Part shown: positions 1-8,873 of the stretch, piece by piece
How the letters are laid out: each line of letters begins with the position of its first letter
How positions within the stretch are numbered: the first letter of the stretch is position 1
From: Candidatus Krumholzibacteriia bacterium
GTDB taxonomy: Bacteria > Krumholzibacteriota > Krumholzibacteriia > G020349025
DNA: 64,000 nucleotides
Direction: 5' to 3'
NCBI GenBank assembly: GCA_035649275.1
Contig: DASRJW010000101.1
Location: 186,001-250,000, forward strand
Notes under the pieces: model-generated
The model's input: the letters and a program-made list of their open reading frames with translations, nothing else
Told to the model about the DNA's origin: nothing
Database searches by the model: none
Translations under genes and position numbers: made by a program

Positions 1-1531
1 AGACGCTGGCCGGACAGAAGTGCTGGCACGGGTTGCCGAACTCCGCCGTGCAGCGCTCGTTGCAGATGTCGAAGTCGGCGATGCGCAGGTGGCAGGGCTG
101 ATCTTCGTCGTGGTTGGTGCCCGAGAGGTAGACGTCGGTGAGCTTCTTGAAGGTGAGCTTCTCGTCGAGTGGCACTGGTGCCGGGGCCTGGGCCCCGTTC
201 AGTTCGTGGCGACGGCGCATGTGGGTGTAGTCCGGATCGAGACGGCGGCGCTCGAAGACACCGCGGCCGGCGGTCAGCAGCTGCAGTCCCGTGTGCATCA
301 GCCCGGGCACGAGGCCGCGTTCGTAACCCTGGCGGAAGTTGCGGACGCGGTGCAACTCCTTACGGGCCCAGCTCTTCTCGAAGCGCTCCGGATAGCCCCG
401 TAGCGTCGCCGCGCTGGTGTCGCCGGCTTTAAGGGCGTCGACGAGGGTTTCCGCTGCCAACATCCCCGACTTCATCCCCAGGTGGACGCCCTTGAGACGC
501 ATGGCGTCGAGGTAGGCGGCACATTCGCCGACGAGGAGCACGCCGTCGGCGTAGAGCCGAGGCATGGTGTAGTAACCGCCTTCGGAAATGGTCTTGGCTC
601 CGTACGCCACCATCTCGCCGCCGGCCAGCATCGCGGCGATGAACGGATGGGTCTTGTACTTCTGGAAGAGCAGGTGCGGATCGGTGTCGGGGTGCTTGTA
701 GTCGAGGGCGGTGACGAAGCCGAGGGAGAGGATGTCGCCGCTCATGTGATAGATGAACCCACCGCCGTAGAGGTCCTGCGGCAGCGGCCAGCCGAGGGTG
801 TGCAGCACCCGCCCGGGGTGCAGCCTTCCCGCTGGCAGCCGCCACAGCTCTTTGACGCCCGTGGCATAGAGCTGCGGCAGGGAGTCGCGATCGAGGCCGA
901 GCCGCGGAATGAGCTCCTTCGTCAGGCTGCCGCGGCTGCCCTCGCCGAGCACCGTGACCCGGGCGCGGATGTCGATGCCGGGCTCGTAGTTGCTCTTGGG
1001 TTGACCCTGCTTGTCCACGCCGCGATCCCCGGTGCGTACGCCGACGACGCGGTCGCCTTCGAAGAGGATCTCGCTGCCCGCGAAGCCGGCGAAGACGTTG
1101 ACGCCGGCAGCCTCGACCTTGCTGGCGAGCCAGCGGGTGACCTGGTGCAGGGAAACGAGGTAGTTGCCGTGGTTCTGCAACGGCGGCGGCGTCACCGGGA
1201 ACTTGAGGTGCTTCTTGGCCGTCAGGAAGTAGACCGCGTCCTCGGTCACCGGGCTCTCGGCGGGGAAGCCCTGAGCCTCGAAATCGGGCATGAGCTCGCG
1301 GAGCGCGTGGGGATCCAGGATGGCGCCGGATAGGGAGTGCATCCCCACCTCGCTCGCCTTCTCGATGACGGCGATCTGGAGCTCGCCGAGCGGCGCCCCG
1401 GCGCGCGCGCCCTGCGCCACGGCCTCGTCGTGCTGGCGCGCCAGGTTCGCCAAGTGCAGGGCCCCCGCCAGGCAGGCGGGCCCGGCGCCGACGAACAGCA
1501 CGTCCACTTCGAGCACTTCGCGCTCTGCCAT
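1..1531 (-). CDS. Electron transfer flavoprotein-ubiquinone oxidoreductase (partial, 3' end outside window)
   Basis: ETF-QO passes electrons from reduced electron-transfer flavoprotein to the membrane quinone pool, using FAD and one 4Fe-4S cluster. The N-terminus carries the FAD-binding segment VDVLFVGAGPA. Further on are family blocks such as GMHSLSGAILDP and EGGYYTMPRLY. Near the left edge the cluster-ligand region is visible (DICNERC, then NPCQHFCPA). About 510 codons are present, so only the extreme C-terminus, roughly 35-50 residues, is missing. The start is ATG at 1531, preceded by GGGAGGAAGG. It is divergent from the glycosylase gene across 194 bases. The nearby glcDEF operon also feeds electrons from a flavin enzyme into the respiratory chain, but no etfAB is in the window. 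Identification is firm; the physiological substrate chain is unknown. Confidence 0.93.
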   Translation of the reverse strand, partial: MAEREVLEVDVLFVGAGPACLAGALHLANLARQHDEAVAQGARAGAPLGELQIAVIEKASEVGMHSLSGAILDPHALRELMPDFEAQGFPAESPVTEDAVYFLTAKKHLKFPVTPPPLQNHGNYLVSLHQVTRWLASKVEAAGVNVFAGFAGSEILFEGDRVVGVRTGDRGVDKQGQPKSNYEPGIDIRARVTVLGEGSRGSLTKELIPRLGLDRDSLPQLYATGVKELWRLPAGRLHPGRVLHTLGWPLPQDLYGGGFIYHMSGDILSLGFVTALDYKHPDTDPHLLFQKYKTHPFIAAMLAGGEMVAYGAKTISEGGYYTMPRLYADGVLLVGECAAYLDAMRLKGVHLGMKSGMLAAETLVDALKAGDTSAATLRGYPERFEKSWARKELHRVRNFRQGYERGLVPGLMHTGLQLLTAGRGVFERRRLDPDYTHMRRRHELNGAQAPAPVPLDEKLTFKKLTDVYLSGTNHDEDQPCHLRIADFDICNERCTAEFGNPCQHFCPASV

Positions 1532-1725
1532 CGCCTTCCTCCCGAGACCGCTCCACGCTCTGTGCCGGCTCGAGGGCCTGGAGCCGGCGAGCCATCATAC
1601 CCGTGCAGGCGGAGGCGACGTTGCACCGCCCGTGCCGCCGCCCTCCTCATAGCCATCGTCTGGACCGGCTCGCCTGCTGTCAAGCTCTGCTACCATGCGT
1701 GGCGCCGCTGCACCGGAGCCCTGCC

Positions 1726-2418
1726 ATGCCACCGCACCGACCTTCTCCCCTGCCACGCGCTTTCTACGCCCGCAGCGCCCTCTGCGTCGCCCGCGAGCTC
1801 CTCGGCTGCATCCTCTGTCGCCGCGTCGAGGGCAGCATGCTTGCCGGGCGCATCGTCGAGACCGAGGCCTACGTCGGCGCCGAGGACCAGGCCTGCCATG
1901 CCCGGCATGGCCGCACCGCGCGCAACGAGGTCATGTTCGGCCCCCCGGGTTACGCCTACGTGTACTTCGTCTACGGCGTCCACGACATGCTCAACGTCGT
2001 CTGCCAACCTCCGGGCCGCCCCGAGGCCGTGCTCCTCCGCGCCCTGGAGCCGGTCCGAGGCATCGAGCCCATGCGCGAGCGGCGCGGCGTGCAGCGCCTG
2101 ACCGCGCTGCTCAGCGGTCCAGGGAAGCTGTGCCAGGCTCTCTCCGTGACCCGTCGTCAAAACGGCGCCGACCTCTGCGGTCCGGATCTCTGGATCGCAG
2201 GCGGCACCTTGGCGCCAGGCGAACGCATCGGGCAGAGCGCCCGCATCGGGGTCGACTACGCCGGCGAGGATGCCGTACGGCCCTGGCGCTTCTATGTGGA
2301 GGGCAATCCGCACGTGTCACGGCCCGCGCCGGGACGGGGCCCGCGTCGCCGCAAGCTCCAGACGCAAAAGACGAGGGCAGCGCAGCCAAGGAGCAGGGCC
2401 TCCCAGGCGAGCAGATGA
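1726..2418 (+). CDS. DNA-3-methyladenine glycosylase, AAG/MPG type
   Basis: Base-excision-repair glycosylase that removes alkylated and deaminated purines (3-methyladenine, hypoxanthine) from DNA. Family blocks are clear: ARELLGC near the N-terminus, the catalytic-Glu motif RIVETEAYVG, the histidine-rich CHARHGRTARN, and FGPPGYAYVYFVYG. The terminal family block RFYVEGNPHVSR follows. The start is ATG at 1726; upstream in-frame codons lack homology. The product is 230 residues, whereas the family usually stops near residue 200, just after that terminal block. The extra roughly 30 basic residues overlap the 3' end of the convergent MFS gene by 127 bases. That tail may be non-functional read-out rather than a domain. 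Confidence 0.93.
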   Translation: MPPHRPSPLPRAFYARSALCVARELLGCILCRRVEGSMLAGRIVETEAYVGAEDQACHARHGRTARNEVMFGPPGYAYVYFVYGVHDMLNVVCQPPGRPEAVLLRALEPVRGIEPMRERRGVQRLTALLSGPGKLCQALSVTRRQNGADLCGPDLWIAGGTLAPGERIGQSARIGVDYAGEDAVRPWRFYVEGNPHVSRPAPGRGPRRRKLQTQKTRAAQPRSRASQASR

Positions 2419-3593
2419 TCCGGCGCCAGTCGCGAGGCCGCGGCGCCAGCGATCGCCATCCCGAGCACCTGAGCCAACGACAACGCCGCGATGGCGAGGC
2501 TGAGAACGCGCCCGAGGAGAGCGGGCGGCGTTTCCTCCTGCAAGAGCGCGTACGCCGGGACCAGCATGCAGATCGCCCCAAAGCCGAGGGTCGCCGAGGC
2601 GGCGAGCGCCATGCCGACATGAAAGGTGCGCGACACGAGCCAGAGCGACAGCGCCGCGATGCAGGCGCCGCTGCAGATGGACCAGAGCTTGTCCCAGCGT
2701 TTCCCCGAGTGGGTGACGGCGAAGGCGCCGAGCGCGGCGCCGGCACCGAGACCGGAGACAATGAAACCCATGACGCGGGGGCCCGCCTCCAGCCGGTCGC
2801 GGGCGAAGATGGGCATGACGGCGATGTAACCGCCGAGGGCGCACAAGCCGAGGGTGAGGAGCAGGATGACGGCGCGCAGGCGCACGGCATGCTCGAGGAA
2901 ATGCAGGCCGGCGCGGAACTCGCGCGCGAAGGGGGCGCGGTCTGCGGTGATTCCGGGCAGGCGCGGGAGACGGGTGAGGAGGAGCGCGGCCGTCATCAGC
3001 ATGACGGCATCGAACTGGAAGCAGCCGCGCGGGCCGAGCCAGGCCACGAGCAAGCCGGCGATGCCGGGCCCGAGGATCTTGGTCAGCTGCGTGCCCTGCG
3101 TGTTGAGCGCGTTCGCCACCAGCAGATGCTCCCGGCGCACGAGCCGCGCCAGGGCGCTGTGTTGGGCCGGGTTGAAGAAGCCCGCCACGGTCTGGTGGAC
3201 GGCGAGCAAGAGGCAGGTGGCCCAGAAACGCGGCCACACCGCCATGACCAGCACCATGAGAGCGCGGAGCGCCGCCGTGGAGACGAGCACCCGCCGCAGC
3301 TCCCAGCGGTCCACCCAGACGCCGGCCACGGGGGAGAGGAGCGCCAGGGGCAGGGTGTAGGCGATGCCGAGAAGGCTGACGCCGCTCACGCCCTTCTTCC
3401 ACTCGAACGAGGTCAGGCTGAAGAGCGCCATGAAGGCGAGCCAGTCGCCGACGGTGCTGACGAAGTTGCCGAGGAGCAGCAGGCGGAAGCGCCCATCCCG
3501 CAGCACATCCTTGAAGTCCGCGGTGACCGAAGCGGGCTCGCTCGGCTCGACTCTCGGTGCGGCTGCGGTCGCCAGCGGCTCGGGGTGCGTCAT
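2292..3593 (-). CDS. MFS transporter, drug/macrolide-efflux-like (MFS_3/EntS-like)
   Basis: A 433-residue inner-membrane transporter with about 12 predicted hydrophobic helices. Family hallmarks include the first-helix region LLLLGNFVSTVGDWLAF, the loop-2/3 segment SPVAGVWVDRWELRR and the half-repeat GALAxFAVTHSGKRWDKLW. The N-terminal 30 residues are soluble and Pro/Ala/Glu-rich. Relatives in this branch of the major facilitator superfamily export macrolides, siderophores or unknown solutes; the sequence does not reveal the substrate. The start at 3593 lies 89 bases from the divergent glcD start, so a shared promoter region is likely. The last 127 bases overlap the 3' end of the convergent glycosylase gene. 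Confidence 0.85.
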   Translation of the reverse strand: MTHPEPLATAAAPRVEPSEPASVTADFKDVLRDGRFRLLLLGNFVSTVGDWLAFMALFSLTSFEWKKGVSGVSLLGIAYTLPLALLSPVAGVWVDRWELRRVLVSTAALRALMVLVMAVWPRFWATCLLLAVHQTVAGFFNPAQHSALARLVRREHLLVANALNTQGTQLTKILGPGIAGLLVAWLGPRGCFQFDAVMLMTAALLLTRLPRLPGITADRAPFAREFRAGLHFLEHAVRLRAVILLLTLGLCALGGYIAVMPIFARDRLEAGPRVMGFIVSGLGAGAALGAFAVTHSGKRWDKLWSICSGACIAALSLWLVSRTFHVGMALAASATLGFGAICMLVPAYALLQEETPPALLGRVLSLAIAALSLAQVLGMAIAGAAASRLAPDHLLAWEALLLGCAALVFCVWSLRRRGPRPGAGRDTCGLPST

Positions 3594-3682
3594 GCGGGCA
3601 GGATAGCATCGCCGCTCCGTCGCCGCCGCAGCGCCGTTTGCCGCGCCCCGAGCGGGAACGTAGAATGCGACGCGATGCCGTC

Positions 3683-5140
3683 ATGAACGCAGACACCACC
3701 GCCTTCTTGCATGAGCTCCACGGCCACCTCGGCCCCAGGCTGCACCAGCGTCCGGAAGACCTCCTGGTGTACGAATGCGACGCGCTCACCCTCTACAAGA
3801 CCCGCCCGCTCGCCGTCGCCTTCCCGGAGACCACGGCGGAGGTGGCCGAGATCGTCCGTTGCTGCGCCCGCCATGGCGTCCCCTTCGTCCCCCGCGGCGC
3901 CGGCACCGGTCTCTCCGGCGGCGCCAAGCCGGTCGAGCACTGCCTGATCGTGGAGACGTCGCGCATGCGGCGCATCCTCGCCATCGATGTCGACAATCGC
4001 TTCGCCGTCGTCCAGCCGGGTCTCGTCAACCTGAACCTGAGCCAGGCGGTGGCGAGCACTGGATTGGCATACGCCCCCGATCCTTCGAGCCAGGCTTCGT
4101 GCACGATCGGCGGCAACGTGGCGGAGAACGCCGGCGGACCCCATTGCTTCAAGCACGGCATGACCACGCGCCACATCCTCGGCCTCGAGGTGGTGCTGCC
4201 GACGGGCGAGGTGGTGCAGCTCGGCGGCCCCGAGCCCGATGCCCCGGGCTACGACCTGGTGGGACTGTTCGTCGGCAGCGAGGGGACACTCGGCATCGCC
4301 ACCGCGATCACCGTGCGTCTGGTGCCGAAGCCCGAGAGCGTCCGCACCTTGCTCGCCGCCTACGGCAGGATGGGTGATGCCTGTGCTGCGGTGGCGGACA
4401 TCGTCGCCGCCGGCGTCGAGCCCGCGGCGCTGGAGATCCTGGACCACCTGACCATCGAAGCGGTGGAGTCCTCGGTGTACGCTGCCGGCTATCCGCGCGA
4501 GGCCGATGCCGTGCTCCTCGTCGAGCTGGATGGTCCGGCCTTGGAGGTCGAAGCATCGGCAGCGCGGGTGGGGGCCATCTGCCGGGAGCGCGGTGCGCTG
4601 GCGCTGGAGGAAGCGCAGCAAGAAAGCGAGCGCAAGCGCCTGTGGCAGGGCCGGAAGGGCGCCTTCGGCGCCATGGGCCGCATCGACACCGATCTGCTCG
4701 TCATGGACGGCGTCGTCCCACGGAACAAGCTGCAAGGGGTGTTGGAGGCGATCTACCGGGTGCGCGAGAAGTACGGCATCACCTTGGCCAACGTCTTCCA
4801 TGCCGGTGACGGCAACCTGCACCCCAACATCGCCTTCGACGGGCGCGACCCGGAACAGGTGCAGCGCGTTCTCGCCGCCGGCGAGGAAATCCTGAGGCTC
4901 TGCCTCGAGTGCGGCGGTGCCTTGAGCGGCGAGCACGGCATCGGCGTCGAGAAGCGTGATCTCATGCCTCTCATGTTCGATGCCGCGGACCTCGAGCTCA
5001 TGCGCCGCGTGCGGGACTCGTGGAATCCCCGCGGTCTCTGCAATCCCGACAAGGTGCTGCCCGCGACGAAGTCTTGCGTCGAGGCGCGGGGCCGCATGCT
5101 CCTCCCGGATCCCGGCGACGCTCCGGAGGTGAGACGGTGA
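3683..5140 (+). CDS. glcD: Glycolate oxidase FAD subunit GlcD
   Basis: FAD-linked oxidase subunit that oxidises glycolate (or D-lactate/2-hydroxy acids) to the 2-oxo acid and passes electrons to GlcF. It is 485 residues, normal for the family. The PCMH-type FAD-binding motif PRGAGTGLSGGA is at about residues 70-81, followed by GGNVAENAGGPHC and the FAD-oxidase C-terminal signatures HAGDGNLHPNI (about 372) and GEHGIGVEK (about 415). The start is ATG at 3683, chosen by alignment of the N-terminus to the family; an in-frame extension upstream has no homology. It overlaps glcE by 4 bases (GTGA) and is the first gene of glcDEF. The exact 2-hydroxy acid cannot be read from sequence. Confidence 0.93.
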   Translation: MNADTTAFLHELHGHLGPRLHQRPEDLLVYECDALTLYKTRPLAVAFPETTAEVAEIVRCCARHGVPFVPRGAGTGLSGGAKPVEHCLIVETSRMRRILAIDVDNRFAVVQPGLVNLNLSQAVASTGLAYAPDPSSQASCTIGGNVAENAGGPHCFKHGMTTRHILGLEVVLPTGEVVQLGGPEPDAPGYDLVGLFVGSEGTLGIATAITVRLVPKPESVRTLLAAYGRMGDACAAVADIVAAGVEPAALEILDHLTIEAVESSVYAAGYPREADAVLLVELDGPALEVEASAARVGAICRERGALALEEAQQESERKRLWQGRKGAFGAMGRIDTDLLVMDGVVPRNKLQGVLEAIYRVREKYGITLANVFHAGDGNLHPNIAFDGRDPEQVQRVLAAGEEILRLCLECGGALSGEHGIGVEKRDLMPLMFDAADLELMRRVRDSWNPRGLCNPDKVLPATKSCVEARGRMLLPDPGDAPEVRR

Positions 5141-6402
5141 AAGCCGACCTGGAGCGCCTGCGTTCTGTGTTCGGTGCTGCCAGCGTCGAGGCCTGGCAAC
5201 CGGCGCTCCCGGCGCTCGCCGGGGTGCTGCCGTCGGCAACGCCGGTGCTGGCGCCGGCGAGCGCGGCAGAAGTGCAGGAAGGTTTGCGTTTCGCGGCGCG
5301 CGAGGGTCTCCACGTTCTCCCGGCAGGTTCGATGGAGCATCTGCACCTGGCCGGGTCGTTGCGCGGTGTGGACTTCGTCCTCTCCACCCGGCGACTGGAC
5401 CGGATCCTGGAGCACGAGAAGGTGGACTTCACTTTGATCGCCGAGGCCGGTGTCACGCTCCACACACTCGCAGCGCAGGCAGGAGAAGCGGGCCAGCGCC
5501 TCGCTCCCGCACCCTGGCCCGGGCGAGCCGCGACGGTGGGCGGCGCCTGCGCCGCGAATCGAAACGGCCTCGGCCGCCTGGGACGAGGCACGTGGCGCGA
5601 CGCCGTGCTCGGCTGCCGGGTGCTCCACGCCGACGGTGGGACGACGAAGACCGGGGGCAAAGTGGTGAAGAATGTGAGCGGCTACGATCTCGCCAAGATC
5701 TACCTCGGCTCCCTCGGTTCTCTCGCGCTGCTCTGCGAGATCAACCTGCGTCTCGTCCCCATGCCGGAACGGTCCGCCGTGGTCCTCGCCCGCGTCCCCA
5801 TGGAGCGAGCCCGGGATCTTCTCGTCGCCGCCGAGCGGAGCTCCTTGCGGCCCCAAGCGTTCCTCGCCAGCTTTGGAATCGGAACGAACGCTGCTGAGGA
5901 CAAGGACCTCGAGCTGCTGGCGCGCTTCGAGGGGCAGGCATCCGTGGTCGAGGCGCAGTCGCGTGGCTGCGCTGCGCTCTGGGGTGGGCAGATCGCCGGA
6001 GACGCAGAAGCTGAAGCGCGCTGGCGGAGCCTCATGCAGTTCGGCACACCGGATCCGGGCCAAGTGCTCCTGAGTCTCGCAGGTCTCCCCACCGCCGTGG
6101 TGCCGGCTCTCGACGTCGTCCGTTCCTGCTGCGGGGACGGCGTGGCGGCGCTCGGTCTCCACGGCGTCGGCACAGTCGCTGTGCAAGTGCCGGTAGAACT
6201 CTCTCCGCGCCTGCCGGAGCTGCGAGACCGTCTGCAAGCGGCGGGTTGCACCTTGCGCTCGTTCTGGTCGCCGGTGGCTGTGGGCCAGGGTTTCCGCCCC
6301 GTGCCGCCGGCACCAGCGTTGCAGGCGGGTCTCAAATCCGTCTTCGATCCCTCGGGCCTTTTGCCCGCGCCGCCCTGGCTCGAGATGGAGGCAGCCAGGT
6401 GA
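5137..6402 (+). CDS. glcE: Glycolate oxidase subunit GlcE (FAD-binding)
   Basis: Second FAD-binding subunit of the glycolate oxidase complex, required for activity together with GlcD and GlcF. It is 421 residues. The PCMH-type domain occupies about the first 210 residues, with the family motif GGACAANRNGLGRLGRG and the strongly conserved KVVKNVSGYDLAKIYLGSLG. The C-terminal part is weakly conserved, as usual, and ends in a segment resembling FDPSGLLPAPPW. The start is GTG at 5137, overlapping the glcD stop by four bases, with GGAGGT six bases upstream. It couples the same way to glcF. Confidence is high because both motifs and operon order agree. Confidence 0.92.
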   Translation: MKADLERLRSVFGAASVEAWQPALPALAGVLPSATPVLAPASAAEVQEGLRFAAREGLHVLPAGSMEHLHLAGSLRGVDFVLSTRRLDRILEHEKVDFTLIAEAGVTLHTLAAQAGEAGQRLAPAPWPGRAATVGGACAANRNGLGRLGRGTWRDAVLGCRVLHADGGTTKTGGKVVKNVSGYDLAKIYLGSLGSLALLCEINLRLVPMPERSAVVLARVPMERARDLLVAAERSSLRPQAFLASFGIGTNAAEDKDLELLARFEGQASVVEAQSRGCAALWGGQIAGDAEAEARWRSLMQFGTPDPGQVLLSLAGLPTAVVPALDVVRSCCGDGVAALGLHGVGTVAVQVPVELSPRLPELRDRLQAAGCTLRSFWSPVAVGQGFRPVPPAPALQAGLKSVFDPSGLLPAPPWLEMEAAR

Positions 6403-7763
6403 CCAGCACCGCGCCAGCCCCCGTGAAGAGCCGTTACGACATCGCCAGAGATTGTGTGCACTGCGGCCTCTGCCTACCCGTTTGTCCCACGTACTTGCAT
6501 CTCGGCAACGAGGCCGATTCGCCCCGCGGGCGCATCTATCTCATGCGCGCCCACGACGAGGGCCGGCAAGCGCTGACGCCGGCTTTCCGGGAACACCTCG
6601 ATCTCTGCCTCGTCTGCCGGGCCTGCGAGACCGCCTGTCCCTCGGGCGTCCGCTTCGCCACCATGATGGAGGACTTCCGCGCCCAGTTGCAGAGCGAACC
6701 CGTGGCGTCGGGTGCGACGCGGCTCGAAACGCGCTTCGGTCGCTGGCTCTTGCGGCGTGTGCTCCCGGAAAGGCGGCGTCTCCGCACCGTCGCGAACCTT
6801 CTCGGTGCCGCTCAGGCGAGTGGCCTCGTGCGACTCGCGGAACGAAGCGGTCTTCTCCGCGCCCTGCATCTCCAGGAGCGCGCTGCCCTTGCTCCTTCGC
6901 TGCCACCGCGACAGGCGCGGCGCGACTGGCCGGAGGTACTTCCCGCCCACGGCAAACGGCGAGCGCGGGTGCTCTTCTTGCGCGGCTGCATCGCCCCCGA
7001 GCTGCTGCCGGAGGTGCAGGCCGCCTCCATCGCGGCGCTCCGTCACAATGGCTGCGAGGTGGTGACGCCGCAGGAGCAGACCTGCTGCGGTGCCTTGCAC
7101 TTCCACCTGGGCTATCGGGCCGATGGCTTGCGCCTGCTGGAGCGCAATCTCGCCGCCTTCGCGCGGGCCGACGTGGACGCTCTGGTGGTGAACGCCGCCG
7201 GCTGCGGCTCGACGCTCGCCGAGTATGGCGAGTTGGCGCGCGACAAGCCGGCACTTGCGGCGCCTGCGAGCGCTCTCGCCGCCCGTGTCCGCGACATCAG
7301 CGAGTTCCTCGATGCTCTCGGTGTCGTGGCGCCCCCGCTTCGAGTGCCGGCTCGCGTGGCCTACGACGAGCCGTGTCATCTGCTGCACGGCCGCGGCATC
7401 TCGGCGGCGCCGAAGCGCGTCCTCGCCGCGATCCCCGGCGTCGAGCTCGTGCCCCTCACGGAGGCCGATCGCTGCTGCGGCAGCGCCGGCGTCTACAACG
7501 TGCTGTATCCCGATCTCGCCGGCGCCATCCTGGAGGAGAAGATCCGCCACGTGGCGGCGAGCGGCGCCGACACGGTGGCCACGGGCAACGCCGGTTGCAT
7601 CCTGCAGATCCGCTCCGGCCTGCGGCGCGCCGCCGGGTCGACGCCGCGCCTCGCCGCGGTCCGAGTCGTCCACCCCATGCAATTGTTGGCAGCAGCGTAC
7701 GGCGAGGCCGCAAGCGGCACCGGAGCCGTGGCTGGTGTCGTGGGCGTTGCCGGCTCAGCTTGA
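6399..7763 (+). CDS. glcF: Glycolate oxidase iron-sulfur subunit GlcF
   Basis: Iron-sulfur subunit that carries electrons from the GlcD/GlcE flavins toward the quinone pool. It is 454 residues. Two ferredoxin-type 4Fe-4S motifs are visible at Cys19-22-25-29 (CVHCGLCLPVCP) and Cys70-73-76-80 (CLVCRACETACP). They are followed by two cysteine-rich CCG domains with TCCGALHFHLG near 227 and RCCGSAGVYN near 357, the arrangement typical of GlcF/HdrD-like proteins. The start is GTG at 6399, again in a GTGA overlap with the upstream gene. The last nine bases overlap the convergent peptidase gene. Operon position and motifs make the call secure. Confidence 0.93.
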   Translation: MTSTAPAPVKSRYDIARDCVHCGLCLPVCPTYLHLGNEADSPRGRIYLMRAHDEGRQALTPAFREHLDLCLVCRACETACPSGVRFATMMEDFRAQLQSEPVASGATRLETRFGRWLLRRVLPERRRLRTVANLLGAAQASGLVRLAERSGLLRALHLQERAALAPSLPPRQARRDWPEVLPAHGKRRARVLFLRGCIAPELLPEVQAASIAALRHNGCEVVTPQEQTCCGALHFHLGYRADGLRLLERNLAAFARADVDALVVNAAGCGSTLAEYGELARDKPALAAPASALAARVRDISEFLDALGVVAPPLRVPARVAYDEPCHLLHGRGISAAPKRVLAAIPGVELVPLTEADRCCGSAGVYNVLYPDLAGAILEEKIRHVAASGADTVATGNAGCILQIRSGLRRAAGSTPRLAAVRVVHPMQLLAAAYGEAASGTGAVAGVVGVAGSA

Positions 7764-8873
7764 GCGCAGGCGTGGACCGAGGCGGTCGAAGAGAGCGTCG
7801 AGCTCGGCCCGGCGCGCCTGCACCAGACCCGGGCGCGGCGGATGCGTCGCCAGGTGCTCGAGCAGCAGCAACATCTGATCGAAATCGCTGGCGCGCACGA
7901 ACTCCGGGCCGATGCCGCCGCGGGGCGTCATGTTGTGATAGTTGCCGAGCGGCATGGCCAGCGCGCCGACCCGACGCCCGTGCAGGATGAAGAGCGACGC
8001 CTCGCAGGCGCCGCCCGTCATGAGAGCGCGTTGGAAGAGGAAGCGAGGTTCCGCCTCGGCGAGCTCCGCGGCGCTTGCCGAGAGCCACAGATCCATCTCC
8101 GGGTCGAAAGAGGACATGCGGTCGCCGACGCGCAGCACCGGGCCGCGGCCCATGGGCGCCGTGGGAAGCGCTTTGCTGGTCTCGAGGACGACGAGAGGTC
8201 GGGCAGGCGACAGCACGCTGCTGCGGAGCACACCGCCGGCGCCGACGAAGCCCACTTCCTCGGCGCGGGTGAAGACACCGAGCAGGTTGGCCACGGCGCG
8301 GCGGCGCTGCAGCCGGGCGCAGGTGGCCAGGATGAGGACGCAGGAAAGGAGATTGTCCAGCGCCTTCGAGCGCAGCATGCCACCATGCAGTTCCATGCCG
8401 GGAAGATCGAAATGTCCCCAGGCACGCGGCTCGACCTCGCTGGCGCAGACGATCTCCACTTCGACCTCGGCGCGTCGAGCCCCGGCGGGCAAGGTCGAGT
8501 GCACCGCGGCGATGCGGCCGCGGACCGGCGCCGGGGGACGCGCCGCCTCACGGAGGGAGTGGACGTCGTGGTAGAGGAGCACGCGGCTGCCGCGCAGGTG
8601 CTTCGGATCGACGCCGCCGAGGAGCGCGGCACGCGCCCGCCGCCCGCCGCTCAGCACCTCGAATCCCGGGTGATCCATGTGCGCGCTGAAGGCGATGGGC
8701 GGCGCGTCGCCGCGACGGTAGCCGACGTAGAGGTTGCCGAAGCGATCGCGCCGCGAGCGCAGGCCGAGCCGGCGCGCCGCGTGCTCCAGCGCCGCGCGGA
8801 TCCAATGCTCGCGGAAGGGCGCGGTGGGACGCGTCAGTACCACTTGCAACAACCGGCGCTCGAAGACGTTCAC
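7755..8873 (-). CDS. M42-family metallo-aminopeptidase-like protein
   Basis: A 372-residue zinc-peptidase fold of the M42 (glutamyl aminopeptidase/cellulase M) group. Visible landmarks are the first metal-ligand segment FSAHMDHPGFEV, the bridging-Asp block KALDNLLS, the catalytic-Glu segment FTRAEEVGFVGAGG, and a C-terminal NYHNMTPRGGIGPE with a late His ligand. Spacing and order match M42 enzymes, which trim N-terminal residues from peptides in the cytoplasm. The start is GTG at 8873 with GGAGG six bases upstream, in a GTGA overlap with the stop of the LonB-like gene. The pair is translationally coupled, which suggests that the peptidase finishes peptides released by the protease (inference). 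Actual substrate specificity is unknown. Confidence 0.8.
   Translation of the reverse strand: MNVFERRLLQVVLTRPTAPFREHWIRAALEHAARRLGLRSRRDRFGNLYVGYRRGDAPPIAFSAHMDHPGFEVLSGGRRARAALLGGVDPKHLRGSRVLLYHDVHSLREAARPPAPVRGRIAAVHSTLPAGARRAEVEVEIVCASEVEPRAWGHFDLPGMELHGGMLRSKALDNLLSCVLILATCARLQRRRAVANLLGVFTRAEEVGFVGAGGVLRSSVLSPARPLVVLETSKALPTAPMGRGPVLRVGDRMSSFDPEMDLWLSASAAELAEAEPRFLFQRALMTGGACEASLFILHGRRVGALAMPLGNYHNMTPRGGIGPEFVRASDFDQMLLLLEHLATHPPRPGLVQARRAELDALFDRLGPRLRSS

Noticed and set aside
429-1598. Long open frame opposite the ETF-QO gene (and its relative 482-1333)
   Set aside because: High GC at third codon positions opens the other frames. The translation is Arg/Gly/Ala-rich with no family signature, while the ETF-QO frame is fully supported.
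3590-5239. 549-codon frame antisense to glcD
   Set aside because: Shadow of a gene with clear FAD-oxidase motifs; its product has no signature.
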